Below are positions 18,101 to 26,529 of a stretch of 64,000 nt of DNA, piece by piece. Origin of the DNA: Rosistilla oblonga (lineage in GTDB: Bacteria; Planctomycetota; Planctomycetia; Pirellulales; Pirellulaceae); contig NZ_CP036292.1 of NCBI RefSeq assembly GCF_007751715.1, positions 5,835,339 through 5,899,338 on the forward strand, in the 5' to 3' direction. Position 1 is the stretch's first letter. Every line of letters begins with the position of its first letter. The notes beneath the pieces were generated by a model. The model had not been told where the DNA came from. It saw only the letters and a list, made by a program, of their open reading frames with translations, and ran no database searches. The position numbers and the translations under genes are program-made.

Positions 18101-18214
18101 TTCGCTCGCTTCCAAAGCGATGCACCGGCCTGCGATAACTGCGGCAGCATCACCGTTCGCAACGGTAACTGTTACCTGTGCCACAACTGTGGTGCCAGCA
18201 TGGGCTGCAGCTAA
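15161..18214 (+). CDS. nrdJ: Vitamin B12-dependent ribonucleotide reductase (class II)
   Basis: At 1017 residues this is a full-length NrdJ, which reduces ribonucleotides to deoxyribonucleotides using adenosylcobalamin. The radical-site loop NPCSEYM has Cys407 and Glu409. The reducible pair is Cys199 (GSACFIQ) and Cys418 (DTACNLA). LAPTGTISFLMDCD marks the core barrel. A TSCPD domain (about 790-900) follows, then an Ala/Ser/Glu-rich linker and a C-terminal zinc-ribbon with CDNCGS and CYLCHNCG. It has no activator or small subunit, as expected for class II. A strong terminator follows, and folA comes next. Confidence 0.97.
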   Translation: MAIAPTCPQNDLQHGIDHARAKFSSAGRSSVVGLKIDSEFCPTDVDSPFDTSEWVLRSAAIKDETGTALFEQHACEVPAKWSQLATNVVVSKYFYGDPKKAERETSVRQLIHRVTRTISDWGLADGYFDTAEDGENFYRDLTWLCLHQHGAFNSPVWFNVGLYDQYGVTGAKCNWHYDKTQGRVDQPENPYEFPQGSACFIQKVEDNMEDIMRLATSEAMLFKFGSGTGTDLSSIRSERENLSGGGNPSGPLSFMRVYDQIAAVVKSGGKTRRAAKMQSLKVWHPDILEFIECKWSEERKAHALIQQGYDSNFNGEAYSSVMFQNANLSVRVTDDYMKAVRDGKRWQTQWISEKATGTPPEYDARELLNKMAECAWHCGDPGVQYDSTINTWHTCPNSGRINASNPCSEYMFLDDTACNLASINLMKFRRADGSFDVDRFHAACRVFFIAQEILVDHASYPTADIALNSHNYRPLGLGYSNLGSLVMTSGLPYDSDGARGLCGSLTALMHGSANLTSAEMAGVVGPFEGFANNREPMLKVMGMHRDAVEDINDEGPEYLKDAARNLWDKVIELGNRYGFRNAQATVLAPTGTISFLMDCDTTGVEPDIALVKYKQLAGGGMLKIVNRGVEGALESLGYDTTQAKEIVAYIDEHDTIEGAPHLADEHLPVFDCAFTPAGGTRSIAWQAHVTMMAAAQPFLSGAISKTVNMPTDSTPQDIADAYFWGWELGLKAIAIYRDGSKQSQPLNTKSGEKTAADAEVKVVEKVVYRPRRERLEDTRHSLTHKFNIAGHEGYINVGLYPDGRPGEVFITMAKEGSTIGGLMDSFGTSTSIALQYGVPIEVLVNKFTHTRFEPMGHTSNPDIRIAKSIVDYIFRWMGITFLAGYREATVPGAAEKSDSGTSTETKSPASEAASKESGDGEEMKLGGNGPTTETHDTAARFTVGNLPTVNIDALERAGVSMQISADGANDIDKPGSRSDQFARFQSDAPACDNCGSITVRNGNCYLCHNCGASMGCS

Positions 18215-18293
18215 CGCTTCGGCAGAACCCTGCCTGAAAGAAGAAACACCCTGCGTGGGCTTCGCCGCTCACGCAAGGTGCTGATAATGAAAC

Positions 18294-18320
18294 GGCCACC
18301 CTCGCGGTGGCCTTTTTTTT
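18294..18320 (+). terminator. Intrinsic terminator of nrdJ
   Basis: GGCCACC and GGTGGCC pair perfectly around CTCGC and are followed by eight T's. A second, weaker hairpin (CCTGCGTGGGC with its imperfect complement) lies just upstream at about 18249-18280. Confidence 0.93.
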
Positions 18321-18356
18321 GACCACCGCTTTCCCCTTCTGCTCGAGACCGATCGC

Positions 18357-18836
18357 GTGTCATTGACTGCTGTTGTTGCTGCCACTCCCACCGGAACGAT
18401 CGGTCTGGATAACGATATGCCGTGGCAACTGAGTCACGATCTGCGGCGTTTCAAGCGATTGACGATGGGCAGCATTCTGATCATGGGGCGGAAGACGTTT
18501 GATTCGATCGGACGCCCGCTGCCCGGGCGAACGACGTTTGTCTTGACCCGCGACCAATCGTGGGCGCATCCCGGCGTCGAGGCTTTCACCGATCCCGACG
18601 CGATGCTTGTGGCGGTTGGCGATCGCTCGGCCTACGTCGTCGGCGGTGCTCAAATCTACACGGCGATGATGCCGGCCTGCGATCATCTGTACCTGACGCG
18701 CGTCTGGAGCCAGGTCGTCGGAGACACCGCGGTCGAGATCGATCTCCAAGATTGGCGATGCCGCTTTGTCGAACGGATCCCCGCCGGTTCGCGCGACAGC
18801 ATCCCCAGCGAATTCAGCGTCTGGGATCGAGCCTAA
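18357..18836 (+). CDS. folA: Dihydrofolate reductase
   Basis: This 159-residue protein has the DHFR motifs in order: LTAVVAATPTGTIGLDNDMPW, here split at the residues GLDNDMPWQL, then HDLRRFKRLTMG, ILIMGRKTFDSIGRPLPGR and YVVGGAQIYTAMMPACDHLYLT. It makes tetrahydrofolate with NADPH in the cytosol. The start is GTG at 18357. It follows nrdJ after a terminator, so the two genes of deoxynucleotide supply are adjacent but probably transcribed separately. No thymidylate synthase is nearby. Confidence 0.95.
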   Translation: MSLTAVVAATPTGTIGLDNDMPWQLSHDLRRFKRLTMGSILIMGRKTFDSIGRPLPGRTTFVLTRDQSWAHPGVEAFTDPDAMLVAVGDRSAYVVGGAQIYTAMMPACDHLYLTRVWSQVVGDTAVEIDLQDWRCRFVERIPAGSRDSIPSEFSVWDRA

Positions 18837-19232
18837 ATTGAAGGCCGACAGCGCCTCGCCATTGAGATCGGCAGCCGCAACGCTGCTTGCTTTCATTGCC
18901 TTGGTGCCCCCATTCTAGGCACGATGCGTGGTGCACGACGATCGACCGATGGCCACGACCAGTTGACTCTGCGCGCTTGCTCCGGCGCCGTATCCGACTT
19001 GCGATCGATTTGTAAGACAAGGTGTTGATCCATCGAATTGCAAGTCGAGGCGAACCGATCGAAGGACCGGAGCGGGGCGGGTCCGTATCGGTGGCCACTT
19101 TGCAGGCCTGCCCACAGCGGAAAATTCATTTCTTACCCTCCATGAATTGCGTGATTGGTACACTTCGTGCTCCTAAGGCGTGATTAACTATTTTCACTTC
19201 ATTCGCGTTTGAACACGGCGGGCTTTTTCAAA
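18837..19232. other. Intergenic region upstream of the 475-residue protein
   Basis: These 396 bp hold no supported gene. The last 100 bp are AT-richer (GATTAACTATTTTCACTTC) and probably hold the promoter of the next gene, but no clear -35/-10 pair is visible. Confidence 0.45.
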
Positions 19233-20657
19233 ATGCATTTGTCACCACGAATTCCCACATCCGAACCAATCGACACGCACCAAAAGGCGCTGCAGGTTAA
19301 TCTCGATCCACGACGCTACGGCACGTTTGCAGAGATTGGTGCCGGCCAAGAAGTGGTTCGGTGGTTCTTTCGTGTCGGTGGCGGTGCGGGGACGATCGCC
19401 AAGAGCATGTCGGCATATGACATGAAAGTCAGCGACGCGATTTACGGTCGAGCCAGCCGATACGTCTGCCGCGAACGTTTGCAGGCGATGCTCGATTACG
19501 AACACAAACTGAACCTCGACCGCTTGAAAGATGTTCGCGGCGACACGACTGCATTTTTTGCATTCGCCGACACCGTTTCGGCGCGAAACTTCCAAGGGAC
19601 CAACGACTGCCACGGTTGGATCGGAGTCAAATTCCAGGCGCACCCGCGCGACGACGACAGCCAGATCATCATCCACGTGCGGATGTTGGACAACGAAGCG
19701 GCGCTGCAACAAGAAGCGTTGGGCATCGTCGGCGTGAATCTTGTTCACGGCGCGTTCGCTCTCAATCATGAACCCGAACTTTTAGTCGATTCGCTGCTGG
19801 ACGGACTTTCGACGTCGCGGATCGAGATCGACATGATCGAGTTTTCGGGGATCGCTTTTCGCCACGTCGACAATCGGTTGATGAGTCTCAAACTAGTCGA
19901 ACTGGGACTCACCGGCGCCGCGATGTTCGCCGCCAACGGCGATGTTTTGCAGCCATCGGAATTCTTTCACCGCAAACCGATCCTGGTCGAACGCGGCAGC
20001 TTCCGTCCCGTCTGCAATGTCAACTTGGACATGCTGCACTGCGCCCACGAAAAGTTCACGCAACTGCCAAGCGTCCAAGGAAAAGAAGTTGCTCAGGTGA
20101 TGGAGATCACCATGCGGAACTTAAAAGCCGAAGGGGAGATCGATCTCCGCGACTTCCTGGCTCGCGCCGACGTGATGTCCGCCTGCGGCATGACCGTGCT
20201 GATCTCCGACTACTTTCAGTACTATCGCCTGGCGTCGTACCTGTCGCGATACACCAAAGAGAGCATCGCGATCACGATGGGAGCCGCCAGCCTGTTGGAT
20301 CTATTCGACGAGAAATATTACGCCGGACTCGAAGGCGGAATCCTCGAATCGTTTGGCCGATTGTTCAAGAACGACCTGAAAATCTATTGCTATCCGCTGC
20401 GCGACCAGACGACAGGCGAGATGACGACGTGTGAGAATCTGGAGATCAAACCCGAACTGCAGAAACTGTACGGCTACCTGAAAGACCGCGGCGGGATCAA
20501 CGACTTGGATAACTTCAATTCCGACTGCCTGAACATCTTCTCGCGCGACGTGCTGTGCAAGATCAAGCAGGGAGACATGAGTTGGGAATCGATGGTTCCC
20601 CCACCCGTCGCCGACGTCATCAAATCGCGCAGTTATTTCGAATACCAGGCGACATGA
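19233..20657 (+). CDS. Conserved protein of unknown function (475 residues)
   Basis: The protein begins MHLSPRIPTSEPIDTHQKAL and has no signal peptide or membrane segment. It carries strongly patterned motifs: LDPRRYGTFAEIGAGQEVVR, FFRVGGGAGTIAKSMSAYDM and IYGRASRYVCRERLQAML, then LNHEPELLVDSLLDGLS and a His-containing GIAFRHVDNRLMSLKLV. I recall such proteins as widespread in planctomycetes and cyanobacteria without a proven role; database names for them vary and I do not adopt one. A TTG at 19209 would add eight residues; the ATG at 19233 is chosen. The potassium-channel gene follows 40 nt later on the same strand. Confidence 0.8.
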   Translation: MHLSPRIPTSEPIDTHQKALQVNLDPRRYGTFAEIGAGQEVVRWFFRVGGGAGTIAKSMSAYDMKVSDAIYGRASRYVCRERLQAMLDYEHKLNLDRLKDVRGDTTAFFAFADTVSARNFQGTNDCHGWIGVKFQAHPRDDDSQIIIHVRMLDNEAALQQEALGIVGVNLVHGAFALNHEPELLVDSLLDGLSTSRIEIDMIEFSGIAFRHVDNRLMSLKLVELGLTGAAMFAANGDVLQPSEFFHRKPILVERGSFRPVCNVNLDMLHCAHEKFTQLPSVQGKEVAQVMEITMRNLKAEGEIDLRDFLARADVMSACGMTVLISDYFQYYRLASYLSRYTKESIAITMGAASLLDLFDEKYYAGLEGGILESFGRLFKNDLKIYCYPLRDQTTGEMTTCENLEIKPELQKLYGYLKDRGGINDLDNFNSDCLNIFSRDVLCKIKQGDMSWESMVPPPVADVIKSRSYFEYQAT

Positions 20658-20697
20658 GCAGTCGTCGACCGAAGCTTCGCCCGCGGAAACGCTGGTA

Positions 20698-21765
20698 ATG
20701 GGCGACAGCACTTCGATGCGGAAGATGCTGGTCGGGTTGACGTTCCTGTCGATCACTTGCGTCGCGGCGGTACTTGGCTTCATCGCGGCGGGATGGTCGG
20801 TCGTCGATTCGATCTACATGGTCGTGATCACAATTTTTGGTGTCGGTTACGGCGAAGTCCACCCGATCGACAGCACCGGGATGAAAGTCTTTACGGCTTT
20901 TATCATCATCGCCGGCTGTTCGTCGGGGATCTATGTGGTCGGCGGATTTGTACAAATGGTTGCCGAGGGCGAATTCTATCGAGCGTTGGGAGCGAGGCGG
21001 ATGAGCCAAGGGATCGAACAAACATCCAACCATGTGATCATCTGCGGATTCGGCCGAGTCGGACGCAATTTGGCCGAGGAGCTCAGATCGCTGGACCAAC
21101 CGTTCGTCTGCATCGATGAAAAGCCCGACCGTATCGTGCAAGCCGAGGAATTGGGCTATCTCGTAGTGACCGGCAACGCAGGCGAAGAGGAGACGTTGAT
21201 CAAGGCTGGCATCCATCGTGCCGCGTACCTGGCCACGGTCTTGCCCGAGGATGCCGCCAATGTCTTCATCACGTTGACGGCTCGAGAGCTGACGCAAGAA
21301 TTGCAGATCATTGCCCGTGGCGAATCGGAATCGACTCAGCGGAAGCTTGTCCGCAGCGGGGCCAATCATGTGGTGATGCCCGAAGCGATTGGCGCCGCAC
21401 GGATCGCTAACATGCTCTCATGCCCGACCGCCGATTCACTGATCTCCGACGCGAGCCAAAGGAATCGCTGGAACAACGACCTGAAGGCGCTACGGCTTGC
21501 GATTCGCGAGGTCCGCGCCGAGGGGGCTTCGGCGGTCGCCGGCGGCAAGATCGCTGATCTGAATCTTCACGATGGCAGGCCCCTGATCGTGGCGATCCTA
21601 TCAACCGATGGTCGGATCCGCCGCAACCCCGATACGAACGAACCGATACTCCCGGGCGACATCCTGTATGTCATGTCAAGCCAAGAGAAGACGCTGGCCG
21701 TGATTCGTCAAGTCCAGGCGCAACGCGCCGAGCTCACCTATCGTGGCTCGCGCGTTCAATCCTAA
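20698..21765 (+). CDS. Potassium channel with RCK (TrkA-N/TrkA-C) domain
   Basis: This 355-residue membrane protein has two transmembrane helices (about 10-33 and 64-88). Between them is a pore loop with the selectivity filter TIFGVGYGE. A cytoplasmic RCK domain follows, with the Rossmann motif VIICGFGRVGRNLAEEL (about 113-129) and an acidic EKPD where the ribose-binding residue falls. A TrkA-C domain (about 265-345) closes it. This is the MthK/Kch-like layout, a ligand-gated K+ channel of the inner membrane. It lies 40 nt after the unknown gene, so the two may be co-transcribed. Confidence 0.92.
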   Translation: MGDSTSMRKMLVGLTFLSITCVAAVLGFIAAGWSVVDSIYMVVITIFGVGYGEVHPIDSTGMKVFTAFIIIAGCSSGIYVVGGFVQMVAEGEFYRALGARRMSQGIEQTSNHVIICGFGRVGRNLAEELRSLDQPFVCIDEKPDRIVQAEELGYLVVTGNAGEEETLIKAGIHRAAYLATVLPEDAANVFITLTARELTQELQIIARGESESTQRKLVRSGANHVVMPEAIGAARIANMLSCPTADSLISDASQRNRWNNDLKALRLAIREVRAEGASAVAGGKIADLNLHDGRPLIVAILSTDGRIRRNPDTNEPILPGDILYVMSSQEKTLAVIRQVQAQRAELTYRGSRVQS

Positions 21766-21783
21766 GCTGGTGGCCAATCTACG

Positions 21784-22293
21784 TTAGCGGCGAGCTGCGC
21801 GGGTGTGAACGACACGCGTTCCCGATAGTGAATCATGCCAGCCGGTGGTTTTGTCACCGAACAGAAACGATAAGGGCTCAAACGGAATCAAACGGGCGAA
21901 GGTGCGGCCGACGATTTTTCCGAAGCTCGCTTTCCCGCCGCCCGCGTCGACAACCCGTGTGCCGGTCAGCAGTTTGCCGATCGTCACCCCCAACGTCGCC
22001 TCCAGAAGAACGAAATAAAACACAACGACGCCCAACCCAACTACCATCCCCATCAACTGCAGTGTCGCGACTTCGTCTTGTGTGATCTGCCCACTGCTGG
22101 TCTCCACAAAAGCCTCACCGATCACACCCGCGACGCCCCCCGCTACAATCTGTACCATCACGTTGTCTACCAAGAAGTTCACGAGCCGTCTATTTTGCGA
22201 GGCAAACGGTACCCCATCGATACTCGCTCCGTCGTCGGCAGTCGGAATTGCTGCGGGCGTGGCGACGGGACTGGCATACGGATTGTCGGACAT
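21784..22293 (-). CDS. RDD family membrane protein
   Basis: This 169-residue protein has an N-terminal MSDNPYASPVATP stretch of the type seen on many small planctomycete membrane proteins. The RDD domain follows with RRLVNFLVDNVMVQIVAGG, two or three hydrophobic helices, and the ATLGVTIGKLLTGTRVVDAGG motif. RDD proteins have been linked to small-molecule or ion transport, but the role here is unknown. AGGAG lies 9 nt upstream of the ATG at 22293, which decides the start over one at 22317. It converges with the channel gene, 18 nt apart. Confidence 0.85.
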   Translation of the reverse strand: MSDNPYASPVATPAAIPTADDGASIDGVPFASQNRRLVNFLVDNVMVQIVAGGVAGVIGEAFVETSSGQITQDEVATLQLMGMVVGLGVVVFYFVLLEATLGVTIGKLLTGTRVVDAGGGKASFGKIVGRTFARLIPFEPLSFLFGDKTTGWHDSLSGTRVVHTRAARR

Positions 22294-22480
22294 CGTTCTA
22301 ACTCCTGGATCAATCATTCCAAAACAACTACCTAATCTGGTGGTCCAGCGGTGCAGGATGGATTATAGCGTTCACCAACACCGCCAGTTTGAAATAAGTA
22401 TCTGTTGTTTGTCGCCGTCGCGAACTCACAGGACAGCCAGTCGAGTTTTCGAAGCCACTCCATCCACTGCGATCCGACAT

Positions 22481-23257
22481 TCAAGGCTTAACAGCTCGGG
22501 TGGCAATGAAGGTATCGAGGAAGCTCGATAGCGGGTCGTCGTCGCTTTCACCAAAACGATCTTCGTAGAAGCCCGTTAACATGAAGCCGGCATTCAGCTG
22601 ACCACCGATCTGATCCTCAAGGGTATGCCCAAATTCGAGCGGATTCCCTAGCTCGATCTCCTTGCGGATGTGCGGTTCATTGCGATGGTCCAGATCGGAA
22701 TACGGGAGCGAATACCGGACCTCCAAATTGCCATTCAATCTGCGTTCATCATCGAAGATGTATCTGACCGCGTTGGTAAATCCAGCCAGCAACACTCCAC
22801 CGGACCGCAACACGCGGAAGCATTCACGCCACACGGGAATCACATTTGGAATGAAGCCGTTCGAACAGGGGTGAAAGATCAAATCGAACGATTCATCGGA
22901 GAAGCGAGAGAGGTCAGCCATATCGCCTTCTTCAAAGCTCATATCGAGCCCATCGCGCTCGGCAACCAAACGATCTTGGTCGAGTTGCCGCGGTGAATTA
23001 TCAAACACAGTTACCCGGGCTCCTGCAGCGCCGAGCACCGGAGCCTGTTGACCGCCGGCCGAAGCAAGACACAGCGTCTGCGTGGCATGAAGCGGCGGGA
23101 ACCACGCCATCGGAACAGGCTTTGTCGGCGTCAAAACGATGCGAAAATCACCGCCTCGCGCGGCGTCGATGACTTCCGAACCGGCGGGCTGCGTCCAACG
23201 ATCGGCCTGTTCGACTTTCCGGTTCCACGCAGTGCGGTTATACGATCGAACGTCCAT
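22481..23257 (-). CDS. Class I SAM-dependent methyltransferase
   Basis: This 258-residue protein has the Rossmann methyltransferase core. LCLASAGGQQAPVLGAAGA is motif I and VTVFDNSPRQLDQDR carries the acidic ribose-binding residue. FEEGDMADLSRF and SFDLIFHPC follow, then FRVLRSGGVLLAGF (Methyltransf_11 type). The N-terminal MDVRSYNRTAWNRKVEQ is shared with a family of small-molecule methyltransferases. The substrate cannot be told. It is downstream of the rplQ terminator and so probably separately transcribed. Confidence 0.85.
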   Translation of the reverse strand: MDVRSYNRTAWNRKVEQADRWTQPAGSEVIDAARGGDFRIVLTPTKPVPMAWFPPLHATQTLCLASAGGQQAPVLGAAGARVTVFDNSPRQLDQDRLVAERDGLDMSFEEGDMADLSRFSDESFDLIFHPCSNGFIPNVIPVWRECFRVLRSGGVLLAGFTNAVRYIFDDERRLNGNLEVRYSLPYSDLDHRNEPHIRKEIELGNPLEFGHTLEDQIGGQLNAGFMLTGFYEDRFGESDDDPLSSFLDTFIATRAVKP

Positions 23258-23316
23258 ATTGCTCTCCCATCTTCAGAAACACGACCGCCGCGATCTTCCG
23301 GCTTCGATCGGCGCAC

Positions 23317-23347
23317 AAAAAAAGAACAAGCCGTAAAAGCCTGTTCT
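23317..23347 (-). terminator. Intrinsic terminator of the ribosomal alpha-operon
   Basis: On the minus strand AGAACAGGC and GCTTGTTCT pair around TTTTACG, followed by seven T's. It lies about 70 nt after the rplQ stop. Confidence 0.9.
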
Positions 23348-23415
23348 CTTCGTTGTTTTACTTTCCACAACGCCGACCTTTTGATCCGCGTGATGGGGAA
23401 GGGACTTGCGATCGA

Positions 23416-24039
23416 CTACTCTTTCGCTGCGGTCTCTTCTTCGGTTGCGACTTCATCGTCAGCTGCCGAATCGCTGTCGTCATCGAACGATGGGCGTTCC
23501 GCCTTTTGGCTCACGCGATCGTTGACACCAACAAATTCCAAGATCGCACGAGTACCGGCATCGCCTAGACGCGGAGTCGCCAGACGCATGATGCGCGTGT
23601 ATCCGCCTGGACGATCGCGGAAGCGGTCAGCCATTTCGTCGAATACGATCCGCATCGCTTGCTTGTCGCCGAGCAATTGCAAAACGCGACGTCGAGCGGC
23701 GATGGCTGGAGCACGAGCGTCGCTCCACTTCCGCCAGTTTTCACTCTTACGCCAAGTCTTCCAAGCTTCGGATCCGCGTTCGGCGTCGGTCGCGTACTTC
23801 TGCGACTCTTCCTCCGCTGCCAGCGATCGTTTTGCGATCGTGATGCAGCGTTCCACTAGCGGGCGAATTTCCTTGGCCTTTTCCAAAGTAGTGACAACGC
23901 GGCCTTTAACCTTTGGCGCGTTATCATCAAACTCTGCATCTCGTTCGGTGAGGAACAAGCTGCTAGCCAGGTTCTTGTACATTGCCTTGCGGTGGCTCGG
24001 ACTGCGGCCGAGAACACGCCCTTTTCGTCGATGTCGCAT
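23416..24039 (-). CDS. rplQ: 50S ribosomal protein L17
   Basis: MRHRRKGRVLGRSPSHRKAM and the later DRPGGYTRIMRLATPRLGDAG and AILEFVG are the L17 signature. At 207 residues it is far longer than the usual 116-130. About 38 extra residues (roughly 75-112, charged and Trp-rich, with AWKTWRKSENWRKW) sit between ITIAKRS and AARRRVLQLLGDKQA. A C-terminal Asp/Glu-rich tail of about 28 residues is also added. It is the last gene of the cluster, 93 nt after rpoA, and ends at a strong terminator. Confidence 0.96.
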   Translation of the reverse strand: MRHRRKGRVLGRSPSHRKAMYKNLASSLFLTERDAEFDDNAPKVKGRVVTTLEKAKEIRPLVERCITIAKRSLAAEEESQKYATDAERGSEAWKTWRKSENWRKWSDARAPAIAARRRVLQLLGDKQAMRIVFDEMADRFRDRPGGYTRIMRLATPRLGDAGTRAILEFVGVNDRVSQKAERPSFDDDSDSAADDEVATEEETAAKE

Positions 24040-24132
24040 GATTGAACTGCTTGGATGAGACAGGCGTTAGGCCCGTCGATAAACAAAATGTGTTAGTGCT
24101 GGATTACAACGCGATGCTGATATCAGCAACGA

Positions 24133-25122
24133 TTACATCAACCCGCCAGTTGGAACCCGCATCCCCAGATGCAATCCCAACGCATTGAGCTTGTCGCGAA
24201 CTTCGTTCAATGTAGTATCGCCAAAGTTGCGGACTTCGATCAGTTGATCTTCGGTGCGAACGACCAAATCGCGAACTGTGCGGATCTGTTCGGATTCCAA
24301 GCAGTTGCCTGCACGGACCGAAAGACGCAGGTCGCTGATCGGCATGTTCAGCTTGGCTTCCAATTGAGCTTCCGCCGAGTTCGCTCCGCCACGAGCGACG
24401 GTGTGGATTCCTGGTCCCAGTTCGGTGTATTGAACGAATGGGTTCAGGTGCTTTCGCATGATCTTGGCCGATTCGGTCAGCGCCAATTCGGGGCCAACGG
24501 TTCCGTCGGTCCAGATTTCCATGATCAAGCGATCGTAGTTAGTCTTTTGACCAACGCGAGTCTCTTCGACTTCGTAACGAACGCGAGTCACGGGGCTGAA
24601 AACCGCGTCGATCGGAATGATGCCGATCTCGTGTTCGCCGGTGCTGTGTTCGGTCGACGGGACATAACCGCGGCCGTTCTCAACAACCATTTCCATCATG
24701 AACGGCACGTCTTCGGTCAAAGTCGCCAAGACGTGGTTGTTGTTGATGATTTCGACATCTTGGTCGGTTTGAACGTCGTTACCGGTGACATCGCCAGCGG
24801 TATTGCGTTGCACGGTGATCACGCGAGTCGATTCGCTGTGGTTGCGAACGATCAAGCTTTTGACGTTCAGAACGATCTCGGTGACGTCTTCCATCACGCC
24901 GGCGATCGAGCTGAACTCGTGCTGTGCCCCATGCACTTTGATCTGAGTGACGGCGCTACCTTCGAGGCTCGACAGCAACACGCGACGCAGGCTGTTGCCG
25001 ACGCTGTTGCCAAATCCACGCTCGAACGGTTCGGCCACAAATTTGCCGTAGGTGGGAGACAATGATTCACGATCGACTTCGACCGTGCTGGGCAATTCCA
25101 TTCCACGCCAACGAATGTGCAT
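24133..25122 (-). CDS. rpoA: RNA polymerase alpha subunit
   Basis: This 329-residue protein has the alpha N-terminal dimerisation domain ([20 protein letters not shown]) and the middle [19 protein letters not shown]. The C-terminal DNA/activator-binding domain has [19 protein letters not shown] and [13 protein letters not shown]. It follows rpsK after 100 nt and precedes rplQ, the standard alpha-operon order. rpsD, which usually lies between rpsK and rpoA, is absent here. Confidence 0.98.
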   Translation of the reverse strand: MHIRWRGMELPSTVEVDRESLSPTYGKFVAEPFERGFGNSVGNSLRRVLLSSLEGSAVTQIKVHGAQHEFSSIAGVMEDVTEIVLNVKSLIVRNHSESTRVITVQRNTAGDVTGNDVQTDQDVEIINNNHVLATLTEDVPFMMEMVVENGRGYVPSTEHSTGEHEIGIIPIDAVFSPVTRVRYEVEETRVGQKTNYDRLIMEIWTDGTVGPELALTESAKIMRKHLNPFVQYTELGPGIHTVARGGANSAEAQLEAKLNMPISDLRLSVRAGNCLESEQIRTVRDLVVRTEDQLIEVRNFGDTTLNEVRDKLNALGLHLGMRVPTGGLM

Positions 25123-25222
25123 GGCTGATGTTCCTTGTTACGGAAAACTAATATTAGTGGGAGGCTTCACGGGGCCGGGGGCCCAGTGCTTGCAATACGG
25201 TGACCTAGCGGACCAGCAGACG

Positions 25223-25606
25223 CTAGACGCGTCGCTTCTTGCGAGGTCGGCAGCCATTGTGCGGGATCGGCGTGACGTCTTCGATCAACTTGACCTTCAG
25301 GCCGGCGGACTGCAGCGAAGTGATCGCGTTTTCGCGGCCACTGCCCGGGCCTTTGACGCGAACTTCAACTTCGCGAACGCCGAACTTCTGCGCCTTCTCA
25401 GCACATTGTTGAGCTGCCATTTGACCGGCGAAAGGAGTGCTCTTGCGACTGCCCTTGAACCCGCACGTGCCAGCGCTGGCCCAGCACAAGGTCTCACCCT
25501 TGGGATCTGTGATGGTGACCGTGGTGTTATTGAAGGTCGCGTGGATGTGGGCAACGCCCGAAACCACGTTGCGGCGTTGCTTTTTTTTGGTTTTAACTTT
25601 TGACAC
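25223..25606 (-). CDS. rpsK: 30S ribosomal protein S11
   Basis: This 127-residue protein has the S11 signature throughout: [51 protein letters not shown] and the basic end [17 protein letters not shown]11 lines the platform of the small ribosomal subunit. The gap of 185 nt from rpsM is unusually long for this operon and holds a hairpin. Confidence 0.98.
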   Translation of the reverse strand: MSKVKTKKKQRRNVVSGVAHIHATFNNTTVTITDPKGETLCWASAGTCGFKGSRKSTPFAGQMAAQQCAEKAQKFGVREVEVRVKGPGSGRENAITSLQSAGLKVKLIEDVTPIPHNGCRPRKKRRV

Positions 25607-25755
25607 GTTTTTTAATCTTCTCAGTCTGGTTTGCTGGGCTTCCCTGGCACTTTATTGCACTAGCGAAGGGCATACCCCATGTGGTGAAAAGGACAACTTG
25701 GAATTCGGAGCGTCTTGGCGGGAGCTGGCGGGTCGCCTGCTCAACACAGGCCAGA

Positions 25756-25774
25756 GCAGGAGCGAGGCTCCTGC
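25756..25774. repeat. Hairpin between rpsM and rpsK
   Basis: GCAGGAGC and GCTCCTGC pair perfectly around a 3-nt loop, with no T-tract. It lies in the 185-nt gap inside the ribosomal operon. It could be an inserted short repeat or a regulatory or processing site. Confidence 0.6.
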
Positions 25775-25791
25775 CACTGCGAAACATCGGA

Positions 25792-26175
25792 TTACCGCAA
25801 GTCCTTAACGCCCTTCTTACCGGCGACAGTCTTCTTGGGGCCCTTGCGTGTTCGGGCATTGGTCTTGGTCCGCTGTCCGCGAACAGGCAACCCCAAGCGG
25901 TGCCGGATGCCGCGATAAGACTTAACTTCGCGCAGACGGCTGATATTGGAGCTCAACTGACGTCGCAAAGGGCCTTCGACGGTGTATTCGCTTTCCAAAA
26001 AGGCAGCCAGTTTACTGACTTCTTCTTCGGACAAGTCGAACGCTTTGCGTTTCGGATCGATTTGCAATCGCTCACACGCTTCACGTGCGGTATGCAAACC
26101 GACGCCGTAAAGGTAAGTCAGCGAATACTGAATTTGTTTGTCGTTAGGGACATCAACGCCCAAAATACGGGGCAT
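25792..26175 (-). CDS. rpsM: 30S ribosomal protein S13
   Basis: This 127-residue S13 begins MPRILGVDVPNDKQIQYSLT. It has YLYGVGLHTAREACERL, SYRGIRHRLGLPVRGQRTKT and the basic NARTRKGPKKTVAGKKG tail. It is the first gene of the visible cluster. rpmJ (L36), often just upstream, is not present in the preceding sequence. Confidence 0.98.
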   Translation of the reverse strand: MPRILGVDVPNDKQIQYSLTYLYGVGLHTAREACERLQIDPKRKAFDLSEEEVSKLAAFLESEYTVEGPLRRQLSSNISRLREVKSYRGIRHRLGLPVRGQRTKTNARTRKGPKKTVAGKKGVKDLR

Positions 26176-26318
26176 AACGGCATTCTCCTGTCACAGTTGC
26201 CGTGCTATCAATGCAGACGTTCGCCCACAGCGAACCATCGAGCTGGCTAAGAACCACGAAATATAGCGTCTGGCCCCCAAATTGCTCAATGGGTTAAACG
26301 CACGATTTTCCACAAAGA

Positions 26319-26350
26319 ATTATATATCGACCACAATAAACCGCGAGACA
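26319..26350 (-). promoter_or_regulatory. Possible promoter of the rpsM-rplQ cluster
   Basis: On the minus strand a TATAAT hexamer (26319-26324) lies in an AT-rich stretch about 145 nt before rpsM. No good -35 hexamer is found at 16-18 nt, so this is a weak call. Confidence 0.3.
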
Positions 26351-26529
26351 GCGGAAAATTGGAGCAATTAACAAGAATGCATCTGGGACTGCCCGCTAAA
26401 TAGAACTTTTGGAAGTCGGAGTCTTTGTACCACAAGATCTGCGGCGTCGGAATACAGTCGAATCCCCAAACCAGCGGCGAACGACGAGACAAGCCGCCAC
26501 GTTCCGGCAGGCCGCAGATGGCCGGAAGA

